In this document: piece by piece, positions 48,090 to 57,000 of the stretch
Numbering within the stretch: the first letter of the stretch is position 1
How the letters are laid out: the number at the start of each line of letters is the position of its first letter
Assembly (NCBI GenBank): GCA_907163375.1
Contig: CAJQUW010015371.1
Location: forward strand, 682,001 to 746,000
DNA length: 64,000 nt
Direction: 5' to 3'
Source: Prostheceraeus crozeri
Lineage: Eukaryota > Platyhelminthes > Polycladida > Euryleptidae
Translations under genes and position numbers: made by a program
The notes under the pieces: generated by a model
Database searches by the model: none
Told to the model about the DNA's origin: nothing
Seen by the model: the letters and a program-made list of their open reading frames with translations, nothing else

Positions 48090-48534
48090 TTGTCAGAGGT
48101 AGGTCGTCTCTCTGAGCTCCGATGATAGCTTCGGACATTCCAAATCCCGAGTTTCTGTAAGAAACCGACTTAGAAAATTTCATTGCTGATATCAGCTAAG
48201 GCGTCAGACTTCGAGGTTCGCCAGGAGATGGCCTTCGTCTCCAGGCCATAAAAGACTCCAAAACTTTAAAGGCTTGTAACTTTGCTTCTACAAGTCCGTT
48301 TGACTTGATTCAAAAAAGGTTCGGTCGCTATTGACCTGCCCTAAGTGATGGACTACTTATAAAATTTCATAAGTAGTGCTAAAAATTTGAAAAATTTAAA
48401 TTCACTATTTTTGGAGGTTTTCTGGGGTTTTCGACCCTGCTGAAGTCAATGAAAGCATTTTTAATGATGTCTGAGCCAGTCTTCTCATGCTATAAGCGGC
48501 TTTTCACTGAAAGCGAGCAAGACACGGAGAGTTT
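48090..48534. other. No gene recognised
   Basis: Mixed sequence with short hairpins (for example GGAGATGGCC / TCTCC near 48230) but no ORF with support. Confidence 0.4.
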
Positions 48535-48680
48535 TGCTGTAATATTCCACTGACAGGGTGTTCCTTCGGGACGGCGGACGATGCCGTAGTGATAAGTGTG
48601 GCAAGGGAATGTGTCATATTTGAGACCGTAACCGCTGGGGCAACTCATGTTGGGCATTTGACACAGCTCTCAACGTAGCA
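48535..48680 (+). repeat. GTTCC-TTCG structured repeat, copy a
   Basis: Shares with 49208-49345 the order TGTAATA, GTTCCTTCGGGACGGCGG, TGCCGTAG and CTCATGTTGGGC. It contains a C(TTCG)G tetraloop and an ACGGC/GCCGT stem, features common in folded RNAs. Confidence 0.6.
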
Positions 48681-48772
48681 CTTTGAACGCCAATCGGTTG
48701 AGTCTTAGCTATCTTGTCATGGGTGGCCTCTAAACATCTCCATTGCAAAACGCTGGTGAATCAAGCTCTCTA

Positions 48773-48861
48773 CGGCTTGCTATCAAGCTGATCAAAGCAA
48801 TAACTTGGGATGTTTCCTCAAGGTTTTCAAGTATGCTGAGTTCAAATCTGCTATCAGATTT
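48773..48861. promoter_or_regulatory. Two CTAT-loop hairpins
   Basis: CGGCTTG-CTAT-CAAGCTG (48773-48790) and AAATCTG-CTAT-CAGATTT (48844-48861). Stems differ, loop and closing G-C do not. GAGGGGTTAGATCCC about 35 bp on (near 48893) resembles a decayed form of the GAGGGGTATATAAACC promoters at 49.68 and 50.16 kb, suggesting an older unit. Confidence 0.55.
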
Positions 48862-48927
48862 CAAATTCAACTAAGTCTAAGGCAGCTTTGAGGGGTTAGA
48901 TCCCAGCTACTGATCACTACCTTTGAC

Positions 48928-48975
48928 TCGGCGTTCCTGTTACCACTTCGGGGCAGTGACAATGATGTCTTCAGC
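48928..48975 (+). repeat. GCGTTCC repeat, partial copy b
   Basis: GGCGTTCCTGTTACCACTTC then GGGGCAGTG resembles the start of copies a and c, but it is diverged and short. Confidence 0.4.
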
Positions 48976-49119
48976 TGTAAAGAGCGGGTATCGGAGAAGA
49001 TCTCTCACTTCCCTAGTGATCAGTACAAGGCCTTCGGGCTGTCGACGGGATCGAGTGCCACTCACTACACTCAAATCTATCATTCCTCACTAAGTGTAAA
49101 TTACTGACTATACATTTGT

Positions 49120-49180
49120 CCTGCTATCAGGTTGTTTTGACTTGGTATCTAGTTGAATAGTCTCTTGCTATCAAGAGATT
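49120..49180. promoter_or_regulatory. Two more CTAT-loop hairpins
   Basis: CCTG-CTAT-CAGG (49120-49131) and AGTCTCTTG-CTAT-CAAGAGATT (49159-49180; 9 bp with one G-T pair). They lie just upstream of structured repeat copy c, as the third-unit hairpin at 50582 does for copy d. Confidence 0.6.
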
Positions 49181-49207
49181 CACTTCTGCTCATAAAGCAC
49201 ATCATCG

Positions 49208-49345
49208 CTGTAATACCTCCTTTGCTCGAGCGTTCCTTCGGGACGGCGGGTACTGCCGTAGAGGGATTGTGTTGCACGGGTTGTTCGTCGTTTGTTAGAC
49301 CGAAACCTCTGAGCCGTTGCTCATGTTGGGCGTTCGACTTCATAC
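49208..49345 (+). repeat. GTTCC-TTCG structured repeat, copy c
   Basis: Best preserved copy: GCGTTCCTTCGGGACGGCGG, GGTACTGCCGTAG, then CTCATGTTGGGC. The small ORFs on both strands here are not conserved between copies and are not supported. Confidence 0.6.
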
Positions 49346-49600
49346 TCAACGTGACGTTTTCTCTCGCCAGGTCAGAGTACTTCAGCCATTCGACAAAGGT
49401 TAGTCTTTATGATATGGAGTAGAGTGAAATGTAATTCATTAGATGCCCCTTCAATGATTGCTCCCATGATAAACGTTGATGAGACAAATGAAATGATTCT
49501 CATCTTCCTTTTTCAGTGATTGAAATCTACTAACACACTACCGTATAATCGTCCACTATGGGACAAGACATGATAGAGCCTCCACGCGCTTTGCCCTGGG

Positions 49601-49655
49601 CAGTCTTCAGACTGGCGAATACTATCATTAAGTTGAATCTGCTATCAGTCAACTT
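49601..49655. promoter_or_regulatory. Hairpin pair upstream of unit 1 promoter
   Basis: CAGTC-TTCA-GACTG (49601-49614), then AAGTTGA-(AT)-CTG-CTAT-CAG-TCAACTT (49630-49655; 10 bp with a 2-nt bulge). They end 25 bp before the TATA box. CTATCA also contains a GATA-factor core on the minus strand (TGATAG). Confidence 0.6.
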
Positions 49656-49679
49656 GAACGTTGCGTCGCGTTAGAGGGG

Positions 49680-49686
49680 TATATAA
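49680..49686 (+). promoter_or_regulatory. TATA box of unit 1
   Basis: GGGGTATATAAACC. The ATG lies 39 bp downstream, with TCATTTC initiator-like repeats between, so the 5' UTR would be only some 10-20 nt. Confidence 0.75.
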
Positions 49687-49718
49687 ACCACTGCCTCTCA
49701 TTTCATTTCATTTCAATC

Positions 49719-49985
49719 ATGCAGATGCCGAACAGTCAAGTCAGCTCTCCTCGCGGACCGCAGTTAAGGCCGCGAAATTTATTTGAGGAGTTTGTCAGGC
49801 TAGAGGAGCAAGACAGAGTTTTTAATAATCTTGCTCGGATTGGCAATCCGATGACAGCAACTGCTGTCAATCCAACGGAATGGCGCTACATTCCACTTTT
49901 TAGCCATGTGCCAGCTAGTGTGGAAGTCGACAGTGCTACCAAAGAGAGAGTCAAAGACTCTCTCAGCAGAATTGGTAGGGTGTAA
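49719..49985 (+). CDS. Small basic protein, unit 1, 88 aa, unknown
   Basis: The ORF is open from the first ATG after the TATA box to TAA. It reads MQMPNSQVSSPRGPQLRPRN, then a charged helix (LFEEFVRLEEQDRVFNNLAR), then NPTEWRYIPLFSHVP and a second helix (ATKERVKDSLSRIGRV). SPRGPQLRPR recalls SP-basic DNA-contact motifs of sperm histones, but no histone fold is visible. The second unit keeps the same length and frame despite 15 amino-acid changes, many conservative, which indicates coding selection. With a TATA box in front and a histone-type stem-loop behind, it looks like an intronless, possibly cell-cycle-regulated gene. Confidence 0.75.
   Translation: MQMPNSQVSSPRGPQLRPRNLFEEFVRLEEQDRVFNNLARIGNPMTATAVNPTEWRYIPLFSHVPASVEVDSATKERVKDSLSRIGRV
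49944..49964 (+). other. Perfect 9-bp hairpin inside the coding region
   Basis: GAGAGAGTC-AAA-GACTCTCTC, identical in unit 2 (50420-50440). It encodes part of ERVKDSL. It could be an RNA signal overlapping the ORF. Confidence 0.7.
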
Positions 49986-50014
49986 GATGACGTTACTCCC
50001 GAGAACGAACCATC

Positions 50015-50030
50015 GGCTCTCTTAAGGGCC
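50015..50030 (+). terminator. Histone-type 3' stem-loop, unit 1
   Basis: GGCTCT-CTTA-AGGGCC: a 6-bp stem (one G-T) and 4-nt loop, 29 nt after the stop, followed by ACCA and, 8 nt on, CAAGA. Replication-dependent histone mRNAs end this way (GGYYYU-UYUN-ARRRCC, ACCA, then a purine-rich box, CAAGAAAGA in sea urchins). The first loop base and the 5' flank deviate from consensus. Confidence 0.55.
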
Positions 50031-50076
50031 ACCATGGGGCAAGACATGATAGAACCTCCACGCGGTTTGCCCTGGG

Positions 50077-50131
50077 CAGTCTTTAGACTGGCGAATACTA
50101 TCATTAAGTTGAATCTGCTATCAGTCAACTT
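50077..50131. promoter_or_regulatory. Hairpin pair upstream of unit 2 promoter
   Basis: CAGTC-TTTA-GACTG (50077-50090) and the CTAT-loop hairpin (50106-50131), same as unit 1 except for the TTTA loop. Confidence 0.6.
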
Positions 50132-50155
50132 GAACGTTACATCACATTAGAGGGG

Positions 50156-50162
50156 TATATAA
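50156..50162 (+). promoter_or_regulatory. TATA box of unit 2
   Basis: GGGGTATATAAACC again, 39 bp before ATG 50195. The flank just upstream differs from unit 1 in a few bases (TTACATCACATTAG versus TTGCGTCGCGTTAG). Confidence 0.75.
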
Positions 50163-50194
50163 ACCACTACCTCTCATTCCATTTCATTTCAATC

Positions 50195-50461
50195 ATGGAG
50201 ACGCCAAACGCTGCAGTCAACTCTCCTCGCGGACCACAGTTAAGACCGCGAAATTTATTTGATGAATTTGCTAGAATAGAGGAGCAAGACAGAGTTCACA
50301 ACAATCTTGCTCAGATTGGTAATGCGATGACAGCAAGTGTTATCAATCCAACGGAATGGCGCTACATTCCACTTTTTAGTCATGTGCCAGTTAGTGTGGA
50401 AGTCGACAGTGCTACCAAAGAGAGAGTCAAAGACTCTCTCAGCAGAATTGGTAGGGTGTAA
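50195..50461 (+). CDS. Small basic protein, unit 2, 88 aa, unknown
   Basis: Paralogue of the unit 1 protein: METPNAAVNSPRGPQLRPRN, then LFDEFARIEEQDRVHNNLAQ, NPTEWRYIPLFSHVPVSVEV, and a C-terminal part after residue 67 identical to unit 1. There are 15 differences in 88 residues and no gap. Identical 3' DNA including the stem-loop suggests gene conversion of that half, or strong constraint. Minus-strand ORF 50380-50841 overlaps it but is a shadow. Confidence 0.75.
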   Translation: METPNAAVNSPRGPQLRPRNLFDEFARIEEQDRVHNNLAQIGNAMTASVINPTEWRYIPLFSHVPVSVEVDSATKERVKDSLSRIGRV

Positions 50462-50490
50462 GATGACGTTACTCCCGAGAACGAACCATC

Positions 50491-50506
50491 GGCTCTCTTA
50501 AGGGCC
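50491..50506 (+). terminator. Histone-type 3' stem-loop, unit 2
   Basis: Exact copy of the unit 1 stem-loop with ACCA and CAAGA downstream. Confidence 0.55.
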
Positions 50507-50552
50507 ACCATGGGGCAAGACATGATAGAACCTCCTCGCGGCTTGCCCTGGG

Positions 50553-50607
50553 CAGTCTTCGGACTGGCGAATACTATCATTAAGTTGAATCTGCTATCAG
50601 TCAACTT
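50553..50607. promoter_or_regulatory. Hairpin pair of partial unit 3
   Basis: CAGTC-TTCG-GACTG (50553-50566) and the CTAT-loop hairpin (50582-50607). Loop changes with stem kept (TTCA, TTTA, TTCG over the three units). No TATA or ORF follows. Confidence 0.6.
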
Positions 50608-50629
50608 GAACGTTGCAAATGAAGTTCGG

Positions 50630-50800
50630 TGTAATACTTCCTTTCGACGGGCGTTCCTGTAAAGGGCGGCGGTGAAACCCGTAGCTATGTATACCGCAGG
50701 GGACATTCGGCAATGGTCAATCTTGTTAAACCTCTCTGCGTCATGTTTGCAAGTGATTGCCTCTGTCTCAACGTAGTATGCATTCGCGCCAGGGCGACAT
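50630..50800 (+). repeat. GCGTTCC structured repeat, copy d
   Basis: TGTAATACTTCC, GGGCGTTCCTGTAAAGGGCG, ACCCGTAG and GCGTCATGTTTG follow the order of copies a and c with more divergence. Confidence 0.5.
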
Positions 50801-51056
50801 TTAGCCAACTGTCGAAGGTTGCCTAAAACTTTCCATTGCATACGTTATGAGAACCATGAGTTCTACCTGTCTCTATCAATGAGACGAATTGATGAATGGA
50901 ATGAAATGGGAGGACACTCACGCGCCACACGCAACATAACACACTTCTCTCTTCCGTAGTCTAACAAGCTCTTTACACATGGATCGCAGTCGATTGCTAT
51001 CCCTGTATCAGAAGTGTAAGCTATCTTAATTTATTTGACACTATTTCATCTATTAT
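50801..51056. other. Flank between structured units and satellite
   Basis: No ORF. Contains TAAG-CTAT-CTTA (51017-51028), a short eighth CTAT-loop palindrome. Confidence 0.45.
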
Positions 51057-54000
51057 CATCATCGTCCATATGAAATGTTTTAAGATTTACAAGTTAGACT
51101 AAGCGTTCTACTATTTGTAAATGAAAGATATAGTTTCAACCTTTACAGATTGAAAATAAAGTTTCAATAGTGTGTGTGTATATGTTAAGAATAAAGTTTT
51201 ATCTGTTTGTATGTTAGAAATAGAATGAAGTTTCACCAGTTTACAAGTTAAGAATAAAGTTCTATCTGTTTATATGTTAGAAATAAAATAAAGTTTCAAT
51301 AGTTTGCAAGTTAAAAATAAAGTTTCAATAGTTTACAAGTTTCAATAGTTTACAAGTTTTAAAATAAAGTTTAAATAGTGTGCAAGATAAAAAATAAAGT
51401 TTTAATAGTGTACACGTTGGAAATAAAGTTTTAATAGTTTATGTGCTTCAAAATAGAGTTATAACAGTTTATATGTTAGAAATAAAATGAAGTTTCATCA
51501 GTTTACAAGTTAAGAATAAAGTTCTATCTGTTTGTCTGATAGAAATAAAACAAAGTTTCAACCGTTTACAAGTTAAAAATAAAGTTTCAACAGTTTACAA
51601 GTTAAAATTAAAGCTTCAACAATTACAAGTTAAAAATAAAACTTCAAAAGTTTACCAGTTAGAAATAAAGTTTCATCAGTTTACAAGTCAAAATAAAGTT
51701 TCAACAGATTATAAGTTAAAAGAAAAGTTCCAATAGTATGTGCATTAGAAATAACGTTTCAGCTGTTTGTATGTTAGAAATAAGATAAAGTTTCAATTGT
51801 GTGTACGTTAGAAATAAAGTTCTATCTGTTTCTATGATAGAAATAAAACAAAGTTTCAACCGTTAACAAGTTAAAAATAAAGTTTCAAGAGTTTACAAGT
51901 TAAAACTAATGTTTCAATAGTGTATGTATGTTAAGAATAAAGTTAGAACAGTTTACAAGCTGAAATAAAGTTTTAATAGTGTACACGTTGGAAATAAAGT
52001 TTTAATAGTTTATGTGCTTCAAAATAGAGTTATAACAGTTTATATGTTAGAAATAAAGTTTCAACAGTCTACAAGTTAAAAATAAAATTATAACTGTTTC
52101 AAGAGTTTACAAGTTAGAAATTAAGTTTCAATGGTGTATGCGTTAGAAATAAAGTTTTAGCTGTTTGTATATCAAAATAAAGTTTCAAGAGTTTACAAGT
52201 TAGAAATAAAATGAAGGTTCACCAGTTTACAAGTTAAGAATGAAGTTCTATCTGTTTGTATGTTAGAAATAAAACAAAGTTTCAACCGTTAACAAGTTAA
52301 AAATAAAGTTTTAAGAGTTACAAGTTAAAACTAATGTTTCAATAGTGTGTGTATGTTAAGAATAAAGTTTTATCTGTTTGTATGTTAGAAATAGAATGAA
52401 GTTTCACCAGTTTACAAGTTAAGAATAAAGTTCTATCTGTTTATATGTTAGAAATAAAATAAAGTTTCAATAGTTTGCAAGTTAAAAATAAAGTTTCAAT
52501 AGTTTACAAGTTTTAAAATAAAGTTTAAATAGTGTGCAAGATAAAAAATAAAGTTTGAACAGTTTACAAGCTGAAATAAAGTTTTAATAGTGTACACGTT
52601 GGAAATAAAGTTTTAATAGTTTATGTGCTTCAAAATAGAGTTATAACAGTTTATATGTTAGAAATAAAATGAAGTTTCATCAGTTTACAAGTTAAGAATA
52701 AAGTTCTATCTGTTTGTCTGATAGAAATAAAACAAAGTTTCAACCGTTTACAAGTTAAAAATAAAGTTTCAACAGTTTACAAGTTAAAATTAAAGCTTCA
52801 ACAATTACAAGTTAAAAATAAAACTTCAAAAGTTTACCAGTTAGAAATAAAGTTTCATCAGTTTACAAGTCAAAATAAAGTTTCAACAGATTATAAGTTA
52901 AAAGAAAAGTTCCAATAGTATGTGCATTAGAAATAACGTTTCAGCTGTTTGTATGTTAGAAATAAGATAAAGTTTCAATTGTGTGTACGTTAGAAATAAA
53001 GTTCTATCTGTTTCTATGATAGAAATAAAACAAAGTTTCAACCGTTAACAAGTTAAAAATAAAGTTTCAAGAGTTTACAAGTTAAAACTAATGTTTCAAT
53101 AGTGTATGTATGTTAAGAATAAAGTTAGAACAGTTTACAAGCTGAAATAAAGTTTTAATAGTGTACACGTTGGAAATAAAGTTTTAATAGTTTATGTGTT
53201 TCAAAATAGAGTTATAACAGTTTATATGTTAGAAATAAAATGAAGTTTCATCAGTTTACAAGTTAAGAATAAAGTTCTATCTGTTTGTATGTTAGAAATA
53301 AAACAAAGTTTCAACCGTTAACAAGTTAAAAATAAAGTTTCAAGAGTTTACAAGTTTAACTAATGTTTCAATAGTGTGTGTATGTTAAGAATAAAGTTTT
53401 ATCTGTTTGTATGTTAGAAATAGAATGAAGTTTCACCAGTTTACAAGTTACGAATAAAGTTCTATCTCTTTAAGTTTATAAGTTAAGAATAAAGTTCTAT
53501 CTGTTTATATGTTAGAAATAGAATGAAGTTTCACCAGTTTACAAGTTAAGAATAAAGTTCTATCTGTTTATATGTTAGAAATAAAATAAAGTTTCAACAG
53601 TCTACAAGTTAAAAATAAAATTATAACTGTTTCAAGAGTTTACAAGTTAGAAATTAAGTTTCAATGGTGTATGCGTTAGAAATAAAGTTTTAGCTGTTTG
53701 TATATCAAAATAAAGTTTCAATAGTTTACAAGTTTTAAAATAAAGTTTAAATAGTGTGCAAGATAAAAAATAAAGTTTGAACAGTTTACAAGCTGAAATA
53801 AAGTTTTAATAGTGTACACGTTGGAAATAAAGTTTTAATAGTTTATGTGCTTCAAAATAGAGTTATAACAGTTTATATGTTAGAAATAAAATGAAGTTTC
53901 ATCAGTTTACAAGTTAAGAATAAAGTTCTATCTGTTTGTCTGATAGAAATAAAACAAAGTTTCAACCGTTTACAAGTTAAAAATAAAGTTTCAACAGTTT

Positions 54001-57000
54001 ACAAGTTAAAATTAAAGCTTCAACAATTACAAGTTAAAAATAAAACTTCAAAAGTTTACCAGTTAGAAATAAAGTTTCATCAGTTTACAAGTCAAAATAA
54101 AGTTTCAACAGATTATAAGTTAAAAGAAAAGTTCCAATAGTATGTGCATTAGAAATAACGTTTCAGCTGTTTGTATGTTAGAAATAAGATAAAGTTTCAA
54201 TTGTGTGTACGTTAGAAATAAAGTTCTATCTGTTTCTATGATAGAAATAAAACAAAGTTTCAACCGTTAACAAGTTAAAAATAAAGTTTCAAGAGTTTAC
54301 AAGTTAAAACTAATGTTTCAATAGTGTATGTATGTTAAGAATAAAGTTAGAACAGTTTACAAGCTGAAATAAAGTTTTAATAGTGTACACGTTGGAAATA
54401 AAGTTTTAATAGTTTATGTGCTTCAAAATAGAGTTATAACAGTTTATATGTTAGAAATAAAATGAAGTTTCATCAGTTTACAAGTTAAGAATAAAGTTCT
54501 ATCTGTTTGTATGTTAGAAATAAAACAAAGTTTCAACCGTTAACAAGTTAAAAATAAAGTTTCAAGAGTTTACAAGTTTAACTAATGTTTCAATAGTGTG
54601 TGTATGTTAAGAATAAAGTTTTATCTGTTTGTATGTTAGAAATAGAATGAAGTTTCACCAGTTTACAAGTTACGAATAAAGTTCTATCTCTTTAAGTTTA
54701 TAAGTTAAGAATAAAGTTCTATCTGTTTATATGTTAGAAATAGAATGAAGTTTCACCAGTTTACAAGTTAAGAATAAAGTTCTATCTGTTTATATGTTAG
54801 AAATAAAATAAAGTTTCAACAGTCTACAAGTTAAAAATAAAATTATAACTGTTTCAAGAGTTTACAAGTTAGAAATTAAGTTTCAATGGTGTATGCGTTA
54901 GAAATAAAGTTTTAGCTGTTTGTATATCAAAATAAAGTTTCAAGAGTTTACAAGTTAGAAATAAAATGAAGGTTCACCAGTTTACAAGTTAAGAATGAAG
55001 TTCTATCTGTTTGTATGTTAGAAATAAAACAAAGTTTCAACCGTTTACAAGTTAAAAATAAAGTTTTAAGAGTTACAAGTTAAAACTAATGTTTCAATAG
55101 TGTGTGTATGTTAAGAATAAAGTTTTATCTGTTTGTATGTTAGAAATAGAATGAAGTTTCAACAGTTTACAAGTTAAGAATAAAGTTCTATCTGTTTATA
55201 TGTTAGAAATAAAATAAAGTTTCAATAGTTTGCAAGTTAAAAATAAAGTTTCAATAGTTTACAAGTTTTAAAATAAAGTTTAAATAGTGTGCAAGATAAA
55301 AAATAAAGTTTGAACAGTTTACAAGCTGAAATAAAGTTTTAATAGTGTACACGTTGGAAATAAAGTTTTAATAGTTTATGTGCTTCAAAATAGAGTTATA
55401 ACAGTTTATATGTTAGAAATAAAATGAAGTTTCATCAGTTTACAAGTTAAGAATAAAGTTCTATCTGTTTGTATGATAGAAATAAAACAAAGTTTCAACC
55501 GTTTACAAGTTAAAATAAAGTTTCACCAGTGTACAAGTTAGAAATAAAGTTTCAATAGTGTATATGTTAGAAATAAAGTTTTAGCTGTTTGTATATGAAA
55601 AACTAAGTTTCAAGAGTTTACAAGTTAAAAAATAAAGTTTCAATGGTGTATACGTTAGAAATAAAGTTTTAGCTGTTTGTATATCAAAATAAAGTTTCAA
55701 GAGTTTACAAGTTAGAAATAAAGTTTCATCAGTGTGCACGTTAAGAATAAAGTTTCAATAGTGTGTATGTTAAGAATAAAGTTCTATCTGTTTATATGTT
55801 AGAAATAAAATAAAGTTTCAATAGTTTGCAAGTTAAAAATAAAGTTTCAATAGTTTACAAGTTTTAAAATAAAGTTTAAATAGTGTGCAAGATAAAAAAT
55901 AAAGTTTGAACAGTTTACAAGCTGAAATAAAGTTTTAATAGTGTACACGTTGGAAATAAAGTTTTAATAGTTTATGTGCTTCAAAATAGAGTTATAACAG
56001 TTTATATGTTAGAAATAAAATGAAGTTTCATCAGTTTACAAGTTAAGAATAAAGTTCTATCTGTTTGTATGATAGAAATAAAACAAAGTTTCAACCGTTT
56101 ACAAGTTAAAATAAAGTTTCACCAGTGTACAAGTTAGAAATAAAGTTTCAATAGTGTATATGTTAGAAATAAAGTTTTAGCTGTTTGTATATGAAAAACT
56201 AAGTTTCAAGAGTTTACAAGTTAAAAAATAAAGTTTCAATGGTGTATACGTTAGAAATAAAGTTTTAGCTGTTTGTATATCAAAATAAAGTTTCAAGAGT
56301 TTACAAGTTAGAAATAAAGTTTCAACAGTGTGCACGTTAAGAATAAAGTTTCAATAGTGTGTATGTTAAGAATAAAGTTCTATCTGTTTATATGTTAGAA
56401 ATAAAAATGAAGGTTCATCAGTTTACAAGTTAAGAATAAAGTTTTATCTGTTTGTATGTTAGAAATAAAATAAAGTTTCGACCGTTAACAAGTTAAAAAT
56501 AAAGTTTCAGATTAAAATAAAGTTTCAATAGTGTGTATGATGGAAATAAAGTTTAAGCGCTTTGTGCGTCAGAAATAAAGTTTCAACCGTTTACAAGTTA
56601 AAAATAAAGTTTCAACAGTGTGTACGTTAAGAATAAAGTTCTATCTGTTTATATGTTAGAAATAAAAATAAAGGTTCACCAGTTTACAGGTTAAGAATAA
56701 AGTTTTATCTGCTTGTATGTCAGAAATGAAATAAAGTTTCACCAGTTTAAAAGTTAAGAATAAAGTTTCAATAGTGTGTATGTTAGAAATAAAGTTTCAA
56801 TAGTGTGTATGTTAAGAATAAAGTTCTATCTGTTTGTATGTTAGAAATAAAACAAAGTTTCAACCGTTAACAAGTTAAAAATAAAGTTTTAAGAGTTACA
56901 AGTTAAAACTAATGTTTCAATAGTGTGTGTATGTTAAGAATAAAGTTTCAATAGTTTGTATGTTAGAAATAGAATGAAGTTTGAACAGTTTACAAGTTAA

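Larger units (their letters stand above)
49558..50616 (+). repeat. 476-bp tandem gene units, two whole and one partial
   Basis: Units begin at about 49558, 50034 and 50510, exactly 476 bp apart by hairpin, TATA box and ATG. The order is CAAGACATGATAG, two short hairpins, a CTAT-loop hairpin, TATA, an 88-codon ORF and a histone-like stem-loop. The third unit stops at about 50616, before its TATA. Non-coding parts are almost identical, while the coding N-terminal half differs by 14 of the 15 substitutions seen. Confidence 0.9.

Noticed and set aside
50380-50841. Minus-strand ORF of 153 codons overlapping the unit 2 gene
   Set aside because: It is antisense to the conserved 88-codon ORF; its unit 1 counterpart is shorter and ends differently.
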